From the NCBI RefSeq assembly GCF_016616885.1, contig NZ_CP067102.1, positions 5,794,501 to 5,858,500 of the forward strand: a stretch of DNA of 64,000 bases. Reading direction: 5' to 3'. This document shows, in pieces, positions 51,709 to 60,433 of this stretch (positions are counted from its first letter, which is position 1; the number at the start of each line of letters is the position of its first letter). Below the pieces are notes generated by a model. That model was given only the letters and a program-made list of their open reading frames with translations, ran no database searches and was not told where the DNA came from. Origin of the DNA: Bradyrhizobium diazoefficiens (GTDB lineage: Bacteria; Pseudomonadota; Alphaproteobacteria; Rhizobiales; Xanthobacteraceae). The translations under genes were made by a program, and so were the position numbers.

Positions 51709-54700
51709 TCAATGGAAATCCCGCGACGGCGGCAGGATGCGGACGTTGCGGGGGTGGCGGATTTTTTGGGCCGGCATGTCCGCGTGGTCGCGGCGGTCAT
51801 CGTTGAGCGGCTCGACCACAGTGGCGCCTGCCGGGACTGAAGGCTTGCGGCTCAGGGCATCGTTGGCCAGGCCGACCAGATCGTGCGAGCGGTCGATCAT
51901 GCGCTGGGCGATCAGATGCGTCACCTTCTCGGGACTGCTCTGGATATAGCCCTGGACCTCGATGAGGCGCGCGCCCATCACCTCTTTCCGGTACTGCTCC
52001 ATGATCTTGGGCCACACCACGACATTGGCGATACCGGTTTCGTCCTCCAGCGTCATGAACACGACGCCACTGGCGCTGCCCGGCCGCTGCCGCACCAGCA
52101 CCACGCCGGCGCAGCGAACGCGGCGCCGCTCGTTCTCATGGCTGATCTCCTTGCAGGCGACGATCCGCTCGCGCGAAAACATCTCGCGCAGGAATTCCAT
52201 GGGATGGCCTTTGAGTGACAGCCTGATGGTCTGGTAGTCGGCGACGACCTGTTCGGGACGCGGCATCACCGGCAACGGCTTGGCCTGCTCGTCCGGTTGC
52301 TCACGCGCGGTGGCCGCCTCGAACAGCGGCAGCGCCACATCGTCGGGCAGCCGCCGCACCTGCCACAGCGCCTCGCGGCGGTCGAGCCCGAGCGAGCGGA
52401 ACGCATCGGCATCGGCGAGCAGGATCAGCGCGCGCTTGGGCAGGCCAGTGTCGCGGGCAAAATCTTCGAGCGAGGTGAACCGTTGGCGGTCGCGAGCCTT
52501 GATGATACGGTCGGCCCAGTCTTCCTGAGTGACATACACCTTGCCCTGCTGCTTCGCCTGCTCCCTTTTGAGAAATTCCTCATCGGGATCGAGCCAGTGA
52601 AAGCCGTCGATCTGGCGGAAGCCCAGGCGAACGGCACAATATCTGTCATCTGTATTCTCCAGCGTGTTCTGCGCAAAGCTGTAGGACACGTCGATCTCGC
52701 GCACCTCGACGCCGTTCTTGCGGGCGTCGCCGACGATCTGCGCCGGCGCGTAAAAGCCCATCGGCTGCGAGTTCAAGAGGCCGCAGCAGAAGGCGTCGGG
52801 ATGATGATATTTCAGCCATGAGGAGATATAGACGAGCTGGGCGAAGCTCGCGGCATGGCTCTCCGGGAAGCCGTAGGAGCCAAAACCCTTGATCTGGTCA
52901 AAGCAGCTTCTGGCGAAATTGGCATCGTAGCCGCGCGCGACCATGTTGCCGATCAACTTCTCCTCGTATTGGCCGATGGTGCCGACATTGCGAAAGGTCG
53001 CCATCGAGCGGCGCAGGCCGTTGGCTTCCTCGGAGGTGAATTTCGCCGCCTCGATCGCGATGCGCATCGCCTGCTCCTGGAACAGCGGAACGCCCAGCGT
53101 TTTGTGCAGCACATTGTAAAGCTCATTCTTGTCGCCGTGATCCGGCGACGGAGACGGATAGCTCACCTTCTCCAGGCCGTTCCGCCGCCGCAGATACGGA
53201 TGCACCATGTCGCCCTGGATCGGACCCGGGCGCACGATCGCGACCTCGATGACGAGATCGTAGAAGGTCCGCGGTTTCAAGCGCGGAAGCATGTTCATCT
53301 GGGCGCGGCTCTCGACCTGGAATACGCCGAGCGACTCGCCCCGCTGCAGCATTTGATAAACTTCGTCGTCATCCTCCGACTTGATATCCGAAAGCTCGTA
53401 ACGCTGCCCCTTGTGATCCGCGATCAAGTCAAAACACTTGCGGATGCAGGTCAGCATGCCCAGCGCAAGCACGTCAACCTTCATCATGTTGAGTGCGTCG
53501 ACGTCGTCCTTGTCCCATTCGATGAAGGTGCGGTCGTCCATCGCGGCATTGCCGATCGGCACATAGGTGTCGAGCCGGTCCTGCGTCAGCACATAGCCGC
53601 CGACATGTTGCGAAAGGTGGCGTGGGAATTCGATCAGCTCGGTCGCCAGCTCGACCGCGAGGTTGATCATGGGATTTTGGGGATCGAGCCCGGCCTGCCT
53701 GACCTGCATGTCGTTGAGACCCTTGCCCCAGCTGCCCCAGACGGTGTCGGCGAGCGCGGCGGTGACGTCCTCGGTCAGCCCCAGCGCCTTGCCGACATCG
53801 CGGATGGCGCTGCGCGGGCGATAATGGATGACGGTGGCGATGATCGCGGCGCGGTGGCGGCCGTAGCGGCGATAGACATACTGCATCACCTCTTCGCGGC
53901 GCGAATGCTCGAAATCGACGTCGATGTCGGGCGGCTCCAGCCGCTCCTTGGAGATGAAGCGCTCGAACAGCAGATCGACCTTGGTCGGATCGACCGAGGT
54001 GATGCCGAGCACGTAGCACACGGCCGAGTTCGCCGCCGAGCCTCGCCCCTGGCACAGAATGTTCTGGCTGCGCGCGTAGTGGACGATGTCATGCACGGTG
54101 AGGAAATAGTGCGCGTATTTCAGCTCCGCGATCAGCGCAAGCTCCTTCTTCAGGGTGGCGCGCAGCTTGTCGTCGATCTTGCCGCCGAAATATGTGTCGA
54201 CACCCGCCCATGTCAGATCTTCCAGATGCCCTTGTGCGGTCTTGCCCGGCGGCACCGGCTCGTCCGGATATTGGTATTTGAGTTGGTCGAGCGAGAAGTC
54301 GATCCTGTCGGCAAAGCGCATGGTCTCCGCGATCGCCTCGGGGAAATCGCGGAACAGCCGCGCCATTTCGCGGGGCGTCTTCATAAAGCGCTCTGCATTG
54401 GCTTCCAGCTTGCGTCCAACCGCCTCGATCGTGGTCTTTTCCCGGATGCAGGTCAGCACGTCCTGCAGGGGACGGCGGCCGGGATCGTGATAGAGCACCT
54501 CGTTGGTGGCGAGCAGTGGCACTTTTACTTGGGCGGCGAGATCGTCGAGCCGCGCCAGGCGGCGGCGGTCGTCACCGCGATAGATCAGACTTGCCGCCAG
54601 CCACGCGCCTTCGGCGCGGCTCGCTTTGAGTTTTGAAAGTACATCCAGCGCTTTCGCATCATCAAACCGATGCGGCAATGTCAGGATCAGGAGCTGGCCT

Positions 54701-55086
54701 TCCGAAAACTCCAGCAGATCAGCGAAGGTGAGACGGCACTCGCCCTTCTCGATCCGCGTGATGTCGTCGCCGCGTTTGCCCCGGGTCAGGAGCTGGCACA
54801 GCCGGCCATAGGCGGCGCGGTCGCGCGGGTACACAAAAATATCGGGCGTGCCGTCGATGAAGACGATGCGCGCACCGATCAGCAGCTTTGGCTTGTGCAG
54901 AACCTTGTCATTGTCGAGCTCCTTGTAGGCCCGCACCACGCCGGCCAGCGTGTTGTGATCGGCGATGCCAATCACGGGGATTTCCAACTTGCTCGCCTGA
55001 TGCACATAGGCGCGCGGATCCGAGCCGCCGCGCAGGAAGGAGAAATTGGTGGTGATGCCGATCTCGGCATAATCGGGCGTTTTCAT
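51709..55086 (-). CDS. dnaE2: Error-prone DNA polymerase DnaE2 (ImuC)
   Basis: A 1125-residue C-family polymerase that performs lesion bypass in SOS mutagenesis with ImuA and ImuB. The PHP domain opens with GITTNFSFLRGGSDPRAYVHQASKL and IGIADHNTLAGVVRAYKEL. The polymerase palm has the catalytic aspartates in PPDIDVDFEHSRREEV (about residues 395-410), followed by SQHVGGYVLTQD and SHAASFAQLVYISSWLKYHHP. The C-terminal OB domain carries MTLEDETGIANVVVWP. ATG 55086 was chosen; the frame extends upstream over imuB. It overlaps the end of imuB by four bases. Confidence 0.96.
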   Translation of the reverse strand: MKTPDYAEIGITTNFSFLRGGSDPRAYVHQASKLEIPVIGIADHNTLAGVVRAYKELDNDKVLHKPKLLIGARIVFIDGTPDIFVYPRDRAAYGRLCQLLTRGKRGDDITRIEKGECRLTFADLLEFSEGQLLILTLPHRFDDAKALDVLSKLKASRAEGAWLAASLIYRGDDRRRLARLDDLAAQVKVPLLATNEVLYHDPGRRPLQDVLTCIREKTTIEAVGRKLEANAERFMKTPREMARLFRDFPEAIAETMRFADRIDFSLDQLKYQYPDEPVPPGKTAQGHLEDLTWAGVDTYFGGKIDDKLRATLKKELALIAELKYAHYFLTVHDIVHYARSQNILCQGRGSAANSAVCYVLGITSVDPTKVDLLFERFISKERLEPPDIDVDFEHSRREEVMQYVYRRYGRHRAAIIATVIHYRPRSAIRDVGKALGLTEDVTAALADTVWGSWGKGLNDMQVRQAGLDPQNPMINLAVELATELIEFPRHLSQHVGGYVLTQDRLDTYVPIGNAAMDDRTFIEWDKDDVDALNMMKVDVLALGMLTCIRKCFDLIADHKGQRYELSDIKSEDDDEVYQMLQRGESLGVFQVESRAQMNMLPRLKPRTFYDLVIEVAIVRPGPIQGDMVHPYLRRRNGLEKVSYPSPSPDHGDKNELYNVLHKTLGVPLFQEQAMRIAIEAAKFTSEEANGLRRSMATFRNVGTIGQYEEKLIGNMVARGYDANFARSCFDQIKGFGSYGFPESHAASFAQLVYISSWLKYHHPDAFCCGLLNSQPMGFYAPAQIVGDARKNGVEVREIDVSYSFAQNTLENTDDRYCAVRLGFRQIDGFHWLDPDEEFLKREQAKQQGKVYVTQEDWADRIIKARDRQRFTSLEDFARDTGLPKRALILLADADAFRSLGLDRREALWQVRRLPDDVALPLFEAATAREQPDEQAKPLPVMPRPEQVVADYQTIRLSLKGHPMEFLREMFSRERIVACKEISHENERRRVRCAGVVLVRQRPGSASGVVFMTLEDETGIANVVVWPKIMEQYRKEVMGARLIEVQGYIQSSPEKVTHLIAQRMIDRSHDLVGLANDALSRKPSVPAGATVVEPLNDDRRDHADMPAQKIRHPRNVRILPPSRDFH

Positions 55087-56675
55087 GCAAAAAGACCGTG
55101 CACGTACCAGCCGGGAGAAGCGAGCTTGCCGTCGGCGTCGAACACCTCCCCTTCGTAAAGACCGTCGCGGAAAATCCAGAAGCGTAGGCCCTCGGCATCC
55201 TCGATGCGGAAATAATCCCGCGTCAGCTGCTTGCCGTCCTGCCGCCACCATTCCATCGCGATGCGCTCGGGTCCTTCCACCCGCACCACCGCATGTTTTG
55301 CGCGCCGCCAGGTGAATTGATGCGGCGGACCGTCAGGCACGGTCGCGAACGGCACTGTGACCGGCTCCGGCTTGTCGAACAGCCGCAGGGGACGCAGCGG
55401 CGGCTCGCTCTCCGCACGCGCCGGCCATTCGGCCTGCATGGCAGCGGCGAGATGATGCTGCGCGGGCGCGGCCAGCACCGCCTGCTCGGGGATATGGGTA
55501 TCCTCAGGCAGATGCACGACGACGCGTTTTCCGCCGATCCGCGCGGCGATGCGGTCGATCAGCGCGGCAAGCTCGTCATTGTCGTGGACATGAGCATCGA
55601 GATCGCGCTGCTCCTGCACCACGATCTCGGTGCGGCTCGCCGACAGCCGCACCATGTCGAAGCCGAAGCCGGGATCGAGAGGGTCGGCAAGCGCATCGAG
55701 CCGCTCGCGGAACAGCCGGTCGATCACCGCACTTCGCGTCACGGGACGTCCGGTCTCGACCATGATCGCGCGCACCACGCCGTCGGTCCGGAAGAACGCG
55801 GCCTCAAGGCGCCGTGCGCCCTTGCCCTGCTTTTCCATGGAGGTGATCAACGTGTCCGCCAGCCGCGACAGCGTCATCGCGATCATGGTGTCGGTCGCGA
55901 TCGGTTCGGCGAAACGTTTTTCCACGATGTAGTCGGGCAGCGGCTTGCGCGGGCTGATCGGCGCATCGCCCTGCCCCAGCGCATGCGCAAGCAAGGTCGA
56001 GAACCGCGCGCCGAACCGCGCCGTGATTTCGCTCGGCGCGCGCGAAGCGACATCGCCGATGGTTTTCAGCCCGGCGCGGCGCAGGCCGGTGGTAATGGCT
56101 TCGTCCGCACCGAGTGCGGACACCGGAAACCGGTCGATCGCCGCTGCCTCCCCGCCATCGGCAACGATGGAGCCCGTGGCCTGCCGTGTCAGCGTGCGCG
56201 CGCAGACCGAGGTGCCGGCAATCGCCGCACTGACGGCAAAGCCCTGGCGCGCGAGCGACCGGACCAGCGTCTGCAACAATGCTGCCTCGCCGCCGAACAG
56301 ATGCGCGCAGCCGGTGATGTCGAGGAACAGCCCGTGCGGCGGATCGAGCGCCACCAGCGGGGTGAAGCGGTCGCACCAGTCGGCGATGTCGCTCAGCGTC
56401 TTCGCGTCGGCCACGACATCGGCGTCGAACACTTTCAGGTCCGGGCACATCGCCCGTGCATTCGCGAGCGCCTGACCAATATGCAGACCAAGGCGCTCGG
56501 CGGCTTCATCCAGCGCATGGATCACCAGCGCGTTGTTGTCCTTGATGACAACGATGCTCGGATCATTGGTTCTACCCAGCCCGGCGCTGCTGAAGAACCG
56601 CTGGATCCGGTCGATCGGCAGGCGCGGCAGCCACAGGCTGAGGATACGCCGACGGTTCATTGAACTGGCACTCAT
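55083..56675 (-). CDS. imuB: ImuB, inactive Y-family polymerase-like mutasome protein
   Basis: A 530-residue DinB-superfamily protein that lacks the catalytic acidic triad and acts as the scaffold joining ImuA, DnaE2 and the beta clamp. The N-terminal ILSLWLPRLPIDRIQRF replaces the DxDxFFA motif of active polymerases. The fingers/palm region shows VALDPPHGLFLDITGCAHLFGGE, followed by a little-finger-like part. A clamp-binding-type LRLFDKPEPV segment lies at about residue 425. ATG 56660 is an alternative start. It overlaps imuA by about 100 bases and dnaE2 by four. Confidence 0.93.
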   Translation of the reverse strand: MSASSMNRRRILSLWLPRLPIDRIQRFFSSAGLGRTNDPSIVVIKDNNALVIHALDEAAERLGLHIGQALANARAMCPDLKVFDADVVADAKTLSDIADWCDRFTPLVALDPPHGLFLDITGCAHLFGGEAALLQTLVRSLARQGFAVSAAIAGTSVCARTLTRQATGSIVADGGEAAAIDRFPVSALGADEAITTGLRRAGLKTIGDVASRAPSEITARFGARFSTLLAHALGQGDAPISPRKPLPDYIVEKRFAEPIATDTMIAMTLSRLADTLITSMEKQGKGARRLEAAFFRTDGVVRAIMVETGRPVTRSAVIDRLFRERLDALADPLDPGFGFDMVRLSASRTEIVVQEQRDLDAHVHDNDELAALIDRIAARIGGKRVVVHLPEDTHIPEQAVLAAPAQHHLAAAMQAEWPARAESEPPLRPLRLFDKPEPVTVPFATVPDGPPHQFTWRRAKHAVVRVEGPERIAMEWWRQDGKQLTRDYFRIEDAEGLRFWIFRDGLYEGEVFDADGKLASPGWYVHGLFA

Positions 56676-57345
56676 CACATTTCCATTCCATGATCCACCG
56701 GCCACACGGGCCATGACGATTACGCAACAGCTCGACATCGAAGCGCGGCGCGCCCCAAGCACTCCATGCTGACCCCGGCGGCGAATGCGCGGCGCGCAGC
56801 ATCCATCGCGTCTCCGCCGTCGAGGGCAATGGCTGCGCCGCCATCCGCAACAAGAGGCCGGTGACGCCGGACGATTGCGCGGCCAGCGTCAGCTTGCGGC
56901 TTGCCACCAGATCGAACTGCCTGGTCTCGCCCCAGAGCTCGAGCACAACGGCGCCGAGCGCATCGCAGGCGAGCGCATCGGCCGAGGTGCGCAGCGCGCT
57001 CTCGACATCAGCCGCACGCACCATCACCACCCGGCGCGGATCGAGGCCGAGCTCGGCGAGCCCGCTCATCGACAGCGCGCCAGTTTCAAGTTCCGAGAAA
57101 TCCTGCCGCACCCACAGCAACGGCTTGCGCACCGTGACGCGGCCCGCAAGACCGGTGACAAAACCCGTCGCGGCCGCACCCTGACGCCCCTCGCAAAACA
57201 CCTCGTGGATCGCCGCGCGCGCGAGCCCGCCTTTCAACGCGCGGTCCACCTCACCGTGGCCGAGCGCGACGCGGTCGTGATGATGCACGACCTCCGCCGT
57301 CTCGATCCGTTCGATCTGGCTGCGCAAGGTCGCAAGCGCGCTCAT
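56572..57345 (-). CDS. imuA: ImuA, RecA-like mutasome protein
   Basis: A 257-residue protein of the ImuA (SulA/RecA-like) family, the first gene of the LexA-regulated imuA-imuB-dnaE2 operon. The N-terminal MSALATLRSQIERIETAE, core KPLLWVRQDFSELETGALSMSGLAELGLDPRRVVMVRAADVESALRTSADALACDALGAVVLELWG and C-terminal WRAARFDVEL-like region (WGAPRFDVELLRNRHGPCGRW) fit the family. No Walker A is present. ATG 57345 was chosen; an in-frame ATG at 57399 would extend it into the upstream palindrome. Confidence 0.9.
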   Translation of the reverse strand: MSALATLRSQIERIETAEVVHHHDRVALGHGEVDRALKGGLARAAIHEVFCEGRQGAAATGFVTGLAGRVTVRKPLLWVRQDFSELETGALSMSGLAELGLDPRRVVMVRAADVESALRTSADALACDALGAVVLELWGETRQFDLVASRKLTLAAQSSGVTGLLLRMAAQPLPSTAETRWMLRAAHSPPGSAWSAWGAPRFDVELLRNRHGPCGRWIMEWKCDECQFNEPSAYPQPVAAAPADRPDPAVLQQRRAG

Positions 57346-57357
57346 GCGTGCGGTGGC

Positions 57358-57401
57358 GCATGATCCGCCAAAGTGTGAGCGGTTTGGCGACAAGATCATG
57401 C
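57358..57401. repeat. Rhizobiales-type palindrome 1 in the imuA leader
   Basis: Arms GCATGATC (57358-57365) and GATCATGC (57394-57401), with inner CCGCCAAA / TTTGGCG pairing, match the common agcatgatc-type intergenic palindrome of Rhizobiales. It lies directly upstream of the imuA start. Confidence 0.8.
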
Positions 57402-57416
57402 GCCCTCTTAAAAAGA

Positions 57417-57466
57417 AGAGCGCGATCGGACGCAAAACCGGCGACCACTTTTGCTGATCGCGCTCT
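57417..57466. repeat. Rhizobiales-type palindrome 2 in the imuA leader
   Basis: Arms AGAGCGCGATC (57417-57427) and GATCGCGCTCT (57456-57466) pair perfectly around a centre with GCAAAACCG and CACTTTTGC. It is the second of two tandem units between the LexA box and imuA. Confidence 0.8.
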
Positions 57467-57535
57467 GCATGCTCGCCGCTCCTCAAAAGATTGATGCCGT
57501 GGCTTTCAAAAGAAGAACCAACGGCTGGCTCATTT

Positions 57536-57550
57536 GTTCATGATATGTTC
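57536..57550. promoter_or_regulatory. LexA (SOS) box shared by divergent operons
   Basis: GTTC-N7-GTTC occurs exactly at 57536-57539 and 57547-57550, the direct-repeat LexA operator of alphaproteobacteria. It lies in an A/T-rich stretch between imuA (minus) and the radical-SAM gene (plus, start 57632). LexA repression of both units is inferred. Confidence 0.85.
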
Positions 57551-57631
57551 TAATATAAAGCTAACGGCGCACGAAGAGTCAACCGAATTGCGCTCAATCG
57601 AATTCATGAGCCGAATCAAAGGGATTCCGGG

Positions 57632-58867
57632 ATGGACGTACAACGCAAGCTGGTGATCCTGGCAGACGCCGCCAAGTACGATGCCTCCTGTGCCTCCAGC
57701 GGCACCGAAAAGCGGGATTCCAGCGACGGCAAGGGCATGGGCTCGACCGCGCCCGGCATGGGCATCTGTCATTCCTACGCGCCGGACGGACGCTGCATCT
57801 CGCTGCTCAAGGTGCTGCTCACCAACGCCTGCAATTACGACTGCCTCTATTGCGTCAACCGCGCCTCCTCGAACGTGCCGCGCGCCCGCTTCACCATCGA
57901 CGAGGTGGTCAAGCTGACGCTCGATTTCTACCGGCGCAATTACATCGAGGGATTGTTTCTTTCCTCCGGCATCATTCGCAGCCCCGACTACACCATGGAG
58001 CAAGTGGTCAGCGTCGCGCGAAAGCTGCGCGAGGAGCATCACTTCCGCGGCTACATCCATCTCAAGACCATTCCGGAGGCCGACGACGCGCTGATCGCGG
58101 AGGCCGGCAAATATGCCGACCGTCTCTCCATCAATATCGAGATGCCCGAGGAGACGAGCCTGCAGCAATTCGCGCCGGAAAAAGACGTGCGCGCGATCCG
58201 CCGCACCATGGGCCGGCTGCGGCTGAAGCTGGACGAAGCCGAGGACAATTGCAGCACCAAGACGAAGGCGAAACCGCAGCGCTTTGCGCCGGCAGGACAA
58301 AGCACGCAGATGATCGTCGGCGCAGATGGCGCGAACGATCACACCATCCTCCACACCAGCGCCAATCTCTACGGTTCATACCGGCTGCGGCGCGTCTATT
58401 ACTCCGCCTTCAGCCCGATCCCCGATGCCAGCCGCGCGTTGCCTCTGGTACAGCCGCCACTGCTGCGCGAGCACCGGCTCTACCAGGCCGACTGGCTGAT
58501 GCGGTTCTACGGTTTTGACGTCGGCGAGATCGTCGACGACAGCGCCATGCTGCCGCTCGACATCGATCCAAAGCTCGCCTGGGCGCTGCGCCACCGCGAT
58601 CGCTTCCCGCTCGACGTCAACCGTGCCAGCCGCGAGGAGCTCTTGCGCGTGCCGGGCTTCGGCACCAAGGCAGTCGAGCGCATCATCGCGACGCGGCGCA
58701 CCACCACGATCCGCCTTTCCGATCTGGCGCGGCTGCACGTGCCCCGCAACAAGGCGCTGCCGTTCATCGTGCTCAGCGATCACCGGCCTAGGCCACATCA
58801 CCTCGACGAGGCGCGGCTGATCGATCGGTTCAAGTCGAAAACAACGCAACTGGGGTTTGGCTTCTGA
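57632..58867 (+). CDS. Radical SAM protein of the DNA modification/repair group (TIGR03916)
   Basis: A 411-residue radical-SAM enzyme. The cluster motif CNYDCLYC (Cys67, Cys71, Cys74) binds the 4Fe-4S cluster, preceded by MGICHSYAPDGRCISLLKVLLTNA. The barrel contains FLSSGIIRSPDYTMEQV and RLSINIEMPEE. The C-terminus is a helix-hairpin-helix (NRASREELLRVPGFGTKAVERIIATRR, about residues 330-356), which suggests DNA binding. This matches the TIGR03916 family, which is nearly always next to a UDG-domain gene; its reaction is not known. Its stop overlaps the start of the next gene by one base. Confidence 0.9.
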   Translation: MDVQRKLVILADAAKYDASCASSGTEKRDSSDGKGMGSTAPGMGICHSYAPDGRCISLLKVLLTNACNYDCLYCVNRASSNVPRARFTIDEVVKLTLDFYRRNYIEGLFLSSGIIRSPDYTMEQVVSVARKLREEHHFRGYIHLKTIPEADDALIAEAGKYADRLSINIEMPEETSLQQFAPEKDVRAIRRTMGRLRLKLDEAEDNCSTKTKAKPQRFAPAGQSTQMIVGADGANDHTILHTSANLYGSYRLRRVYYSAFSPIPDASRALPLVQPPLLREHRLYQADWLMRFYGFDVGEIVDDSAMLPLDIDPKLAWALRHRDRFPLDVNRASREELLRVPGFGTKAVERIIATRRTTTIRLSDLARLHVPRNKALPFIVLSDHRPRPHHLDEARLIDRFKSKTTQLGFGF

Positions 58868-60309
58868 TGCAGCACATCATCCTCGAAACCGAAACCGATT
58901 TCGACGGCTGGCGCAAAGCCGCGCGCACGCTCGTGCTTCATCACGCGAAGCCCACCGATGTCACCTGGGCCGTGCAAGGCGGCGAAGCCGAGTTGTTCGC
59001 GCCGCCCGCGCTGTCTCCAATCCTCGAGGTGAACGACGGCACCTTCAACGTCTCGGCAAAATTCGTCGATCTCGCCCAGGCCGCCATCCTGCATCGTGAT
59101 CCCCAGCGTTTTGCGATCCTCTATCGCCTGCTCTGGCGGCTGAAGGACAATCACGATCTCATCGATGTCGCGACCGATCCCGACGTCGGGCAGGTCACGG
59201 CGATGGCAAGAGCGGTTCATCGCGACGAGCACAAGATGCACGCCTTCGTGCGCTTCCGCGAGATCGGCCGCGAGCGCGCCGCGCATTACGTCGCCTGGTT
59301 CGAGCCGGAGCATCATATCGTCGAGCTCGCCGCCCCATTCTTCGCCAGGCGCTTTGCCGACATGCCGTGGTCGATCCTGACGCCCGATCTCTGCGCGCAT
59401 TGGGACGGCCACGCGCTTTCATTCACGCCGGGCGTGAGCAAGAACGAAGCACCGGGCGAGGACCGGCTCGAGGAAACCTGGCGGCGCTATTACGCCAGTA
59501 TCTTCAATCCGGCGCGGTTGAAGGTGAAGGCGATGCAGACGGAGATGCCGAAGAAATATTGGAGGAACCTGCCCGAGGCTTCGATCATTAAGCCCCTGAT
59601 CGAGGACGCCGAACGCATGACCGGCGCCATGATCGCCAATGCCGCAACCGATCCGCACAAGCCTCAGAAGCGGCCGGAGGCCCCGATGGCACGCAAGACT
59701 ACCGCCAATGATCTAGAATCGCTTCGCGAGGAGGCCGCGCATTGCCGCGCCTGCCCGCTCTACAAGGACGCGACGCAGACCGTGTTCGGCGAAGGCCCGA
59801 AGGACGCCACCATCATGCTGGTCGGCGAGCAGCCCGGCGACAAGGAAGACCTCGCCGGTCATCCCTTCGTCGGCCCGGCCGGCCAGATGCTCGACCGCGC
59901 CCTCGTGGAAGCCGGCGTCGATCGCAAGAAGATCTATGTCACCAACGCGGTGAAGCACTTCAAATTTGTGCCGCGCGGAAAAATTCGTCTGCACCAGAAG
60001 CCGACAACGCCGGAGATCAAAGCCTGTCGGCAGTGGTATGAGCGGGAAGTTTCGGCAATCCAGCCCGATCTCGTCGTTGCGATGGGCGCCACCGCCGCGC
60101 AAAGCGTGTTCGGAAAGATCACGCCGATTGGCAAGACCCGCGGCCGGCTCATAGACCTCCCCGACGGACGCAAGGCCCTGGTGACGGTGCATCCGTCCTA
60201 TCTGCTACGGCTGCCCGATCCGGAGGCGAAGGTGCTGGAATATCAGCGCTTTGTCGAAGACCTGAAGATCGCGGCGTCGTTGCAGAGGAAATCCCCGCGC
60301 GCCGCCTGA
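58867..60309 (+). CDS. udgX: DUF4130 (TIGR03915) - UdgX uracil-DNA glycosylase fusion
   Basis: A 480-residue two-domain protein. Residues 1-250 are the TIGR03915/DUF4130 domain (ETDFDGWRKAARTLVLHHAKPTDVTWAV; RFREIGRERAAHYVAWFEPEHHI). Residues 280-475 are a UdgX-type glycosylase, with the Fe-S cysteines CRACP (293, 296) and C387, His364 at a further ligand position, the motif GEQPGDKED (320-328), the loop GKIRLHQKP with His376 (the residue that in UdgX links covalently to abasic DNA) and HPSYLLR. UdgX makes suicide crosslinks at uracil sites. It is coupled to the radical-SAM gene and, by position, SOS-controlled. Confidence 0.92.
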   Translation: MQHIILETETDFDGWRKAARTLVLHHAKPTDVTWAVQGGEAELFAPPALSPILEVNDGTFNVSAKFVDLAQAAILHRDPQRFAILYRLLWRLKDNHDLIDVATDPDVGQVTAMARAVHRDEHKMHAFVRFREIGRERAAHYVAWFEPEHHIVELAAPFFARRFADMPWSILTPDLCAHWDGHALSFTPGVSKNEAPGEDRLEETWRRYYASIFNPARLKVKAMQTEMPKKYWRNLPEASIIKPLIEDAERMTGAMIANAATDPHKPQKRPEAPMARKTTANDLESLREEAAHCRACPLYKDATQTVFGEGPKDATIMLVGEQPGDKEDLAGHPFVGPAGQMLDRALVEAGVDRKKIYVTNAVKHFKFVPRGKIRLHQKPTTPEIKACRQWYEREVSAIQPDLVVAMGATAAQSVFGKITPIGKTRGRLIDLPDGRKALVTVHPSYLLRLPDPEAKVLEYQRFVEDLKIAASLQRKSPRAA

Positions 60310-60354
60310 CGTCACCCGGTTGCACGGCAGCAAGCCGTAGAGAACTCGCATCAT

Positions 60355-60388
60355 TTCAACTGTCTGCCCGCTGCTTCAACTGCCTGTC
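60355..60388. promoter_or_regulatory. Direct repeats upstream of the phosphate transporter gene
   Basis: TTCAACTGTCTGCC (60355-60368) and TTCAACTGCCTGTC (60375-60388) recur with a 20-base period. The period and CTGTC ends loosely resemble Pho-box half-sites, but the match to the CTGTCAT consensus is poor. Confidence 0.35.
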
Positions 60389-60433
60389 ACATGCCGCGCG
60401 CAAAATCGGGGCCTTGGGACAGGAGAATTTCCA

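Noticed and set aside
60355..60388. True Pho box upstream of pitA
   Set aside because: The repeats do not match CTGTCAT-N4-CTGTCAT well enough; kept only as a weak regulatory candidate.
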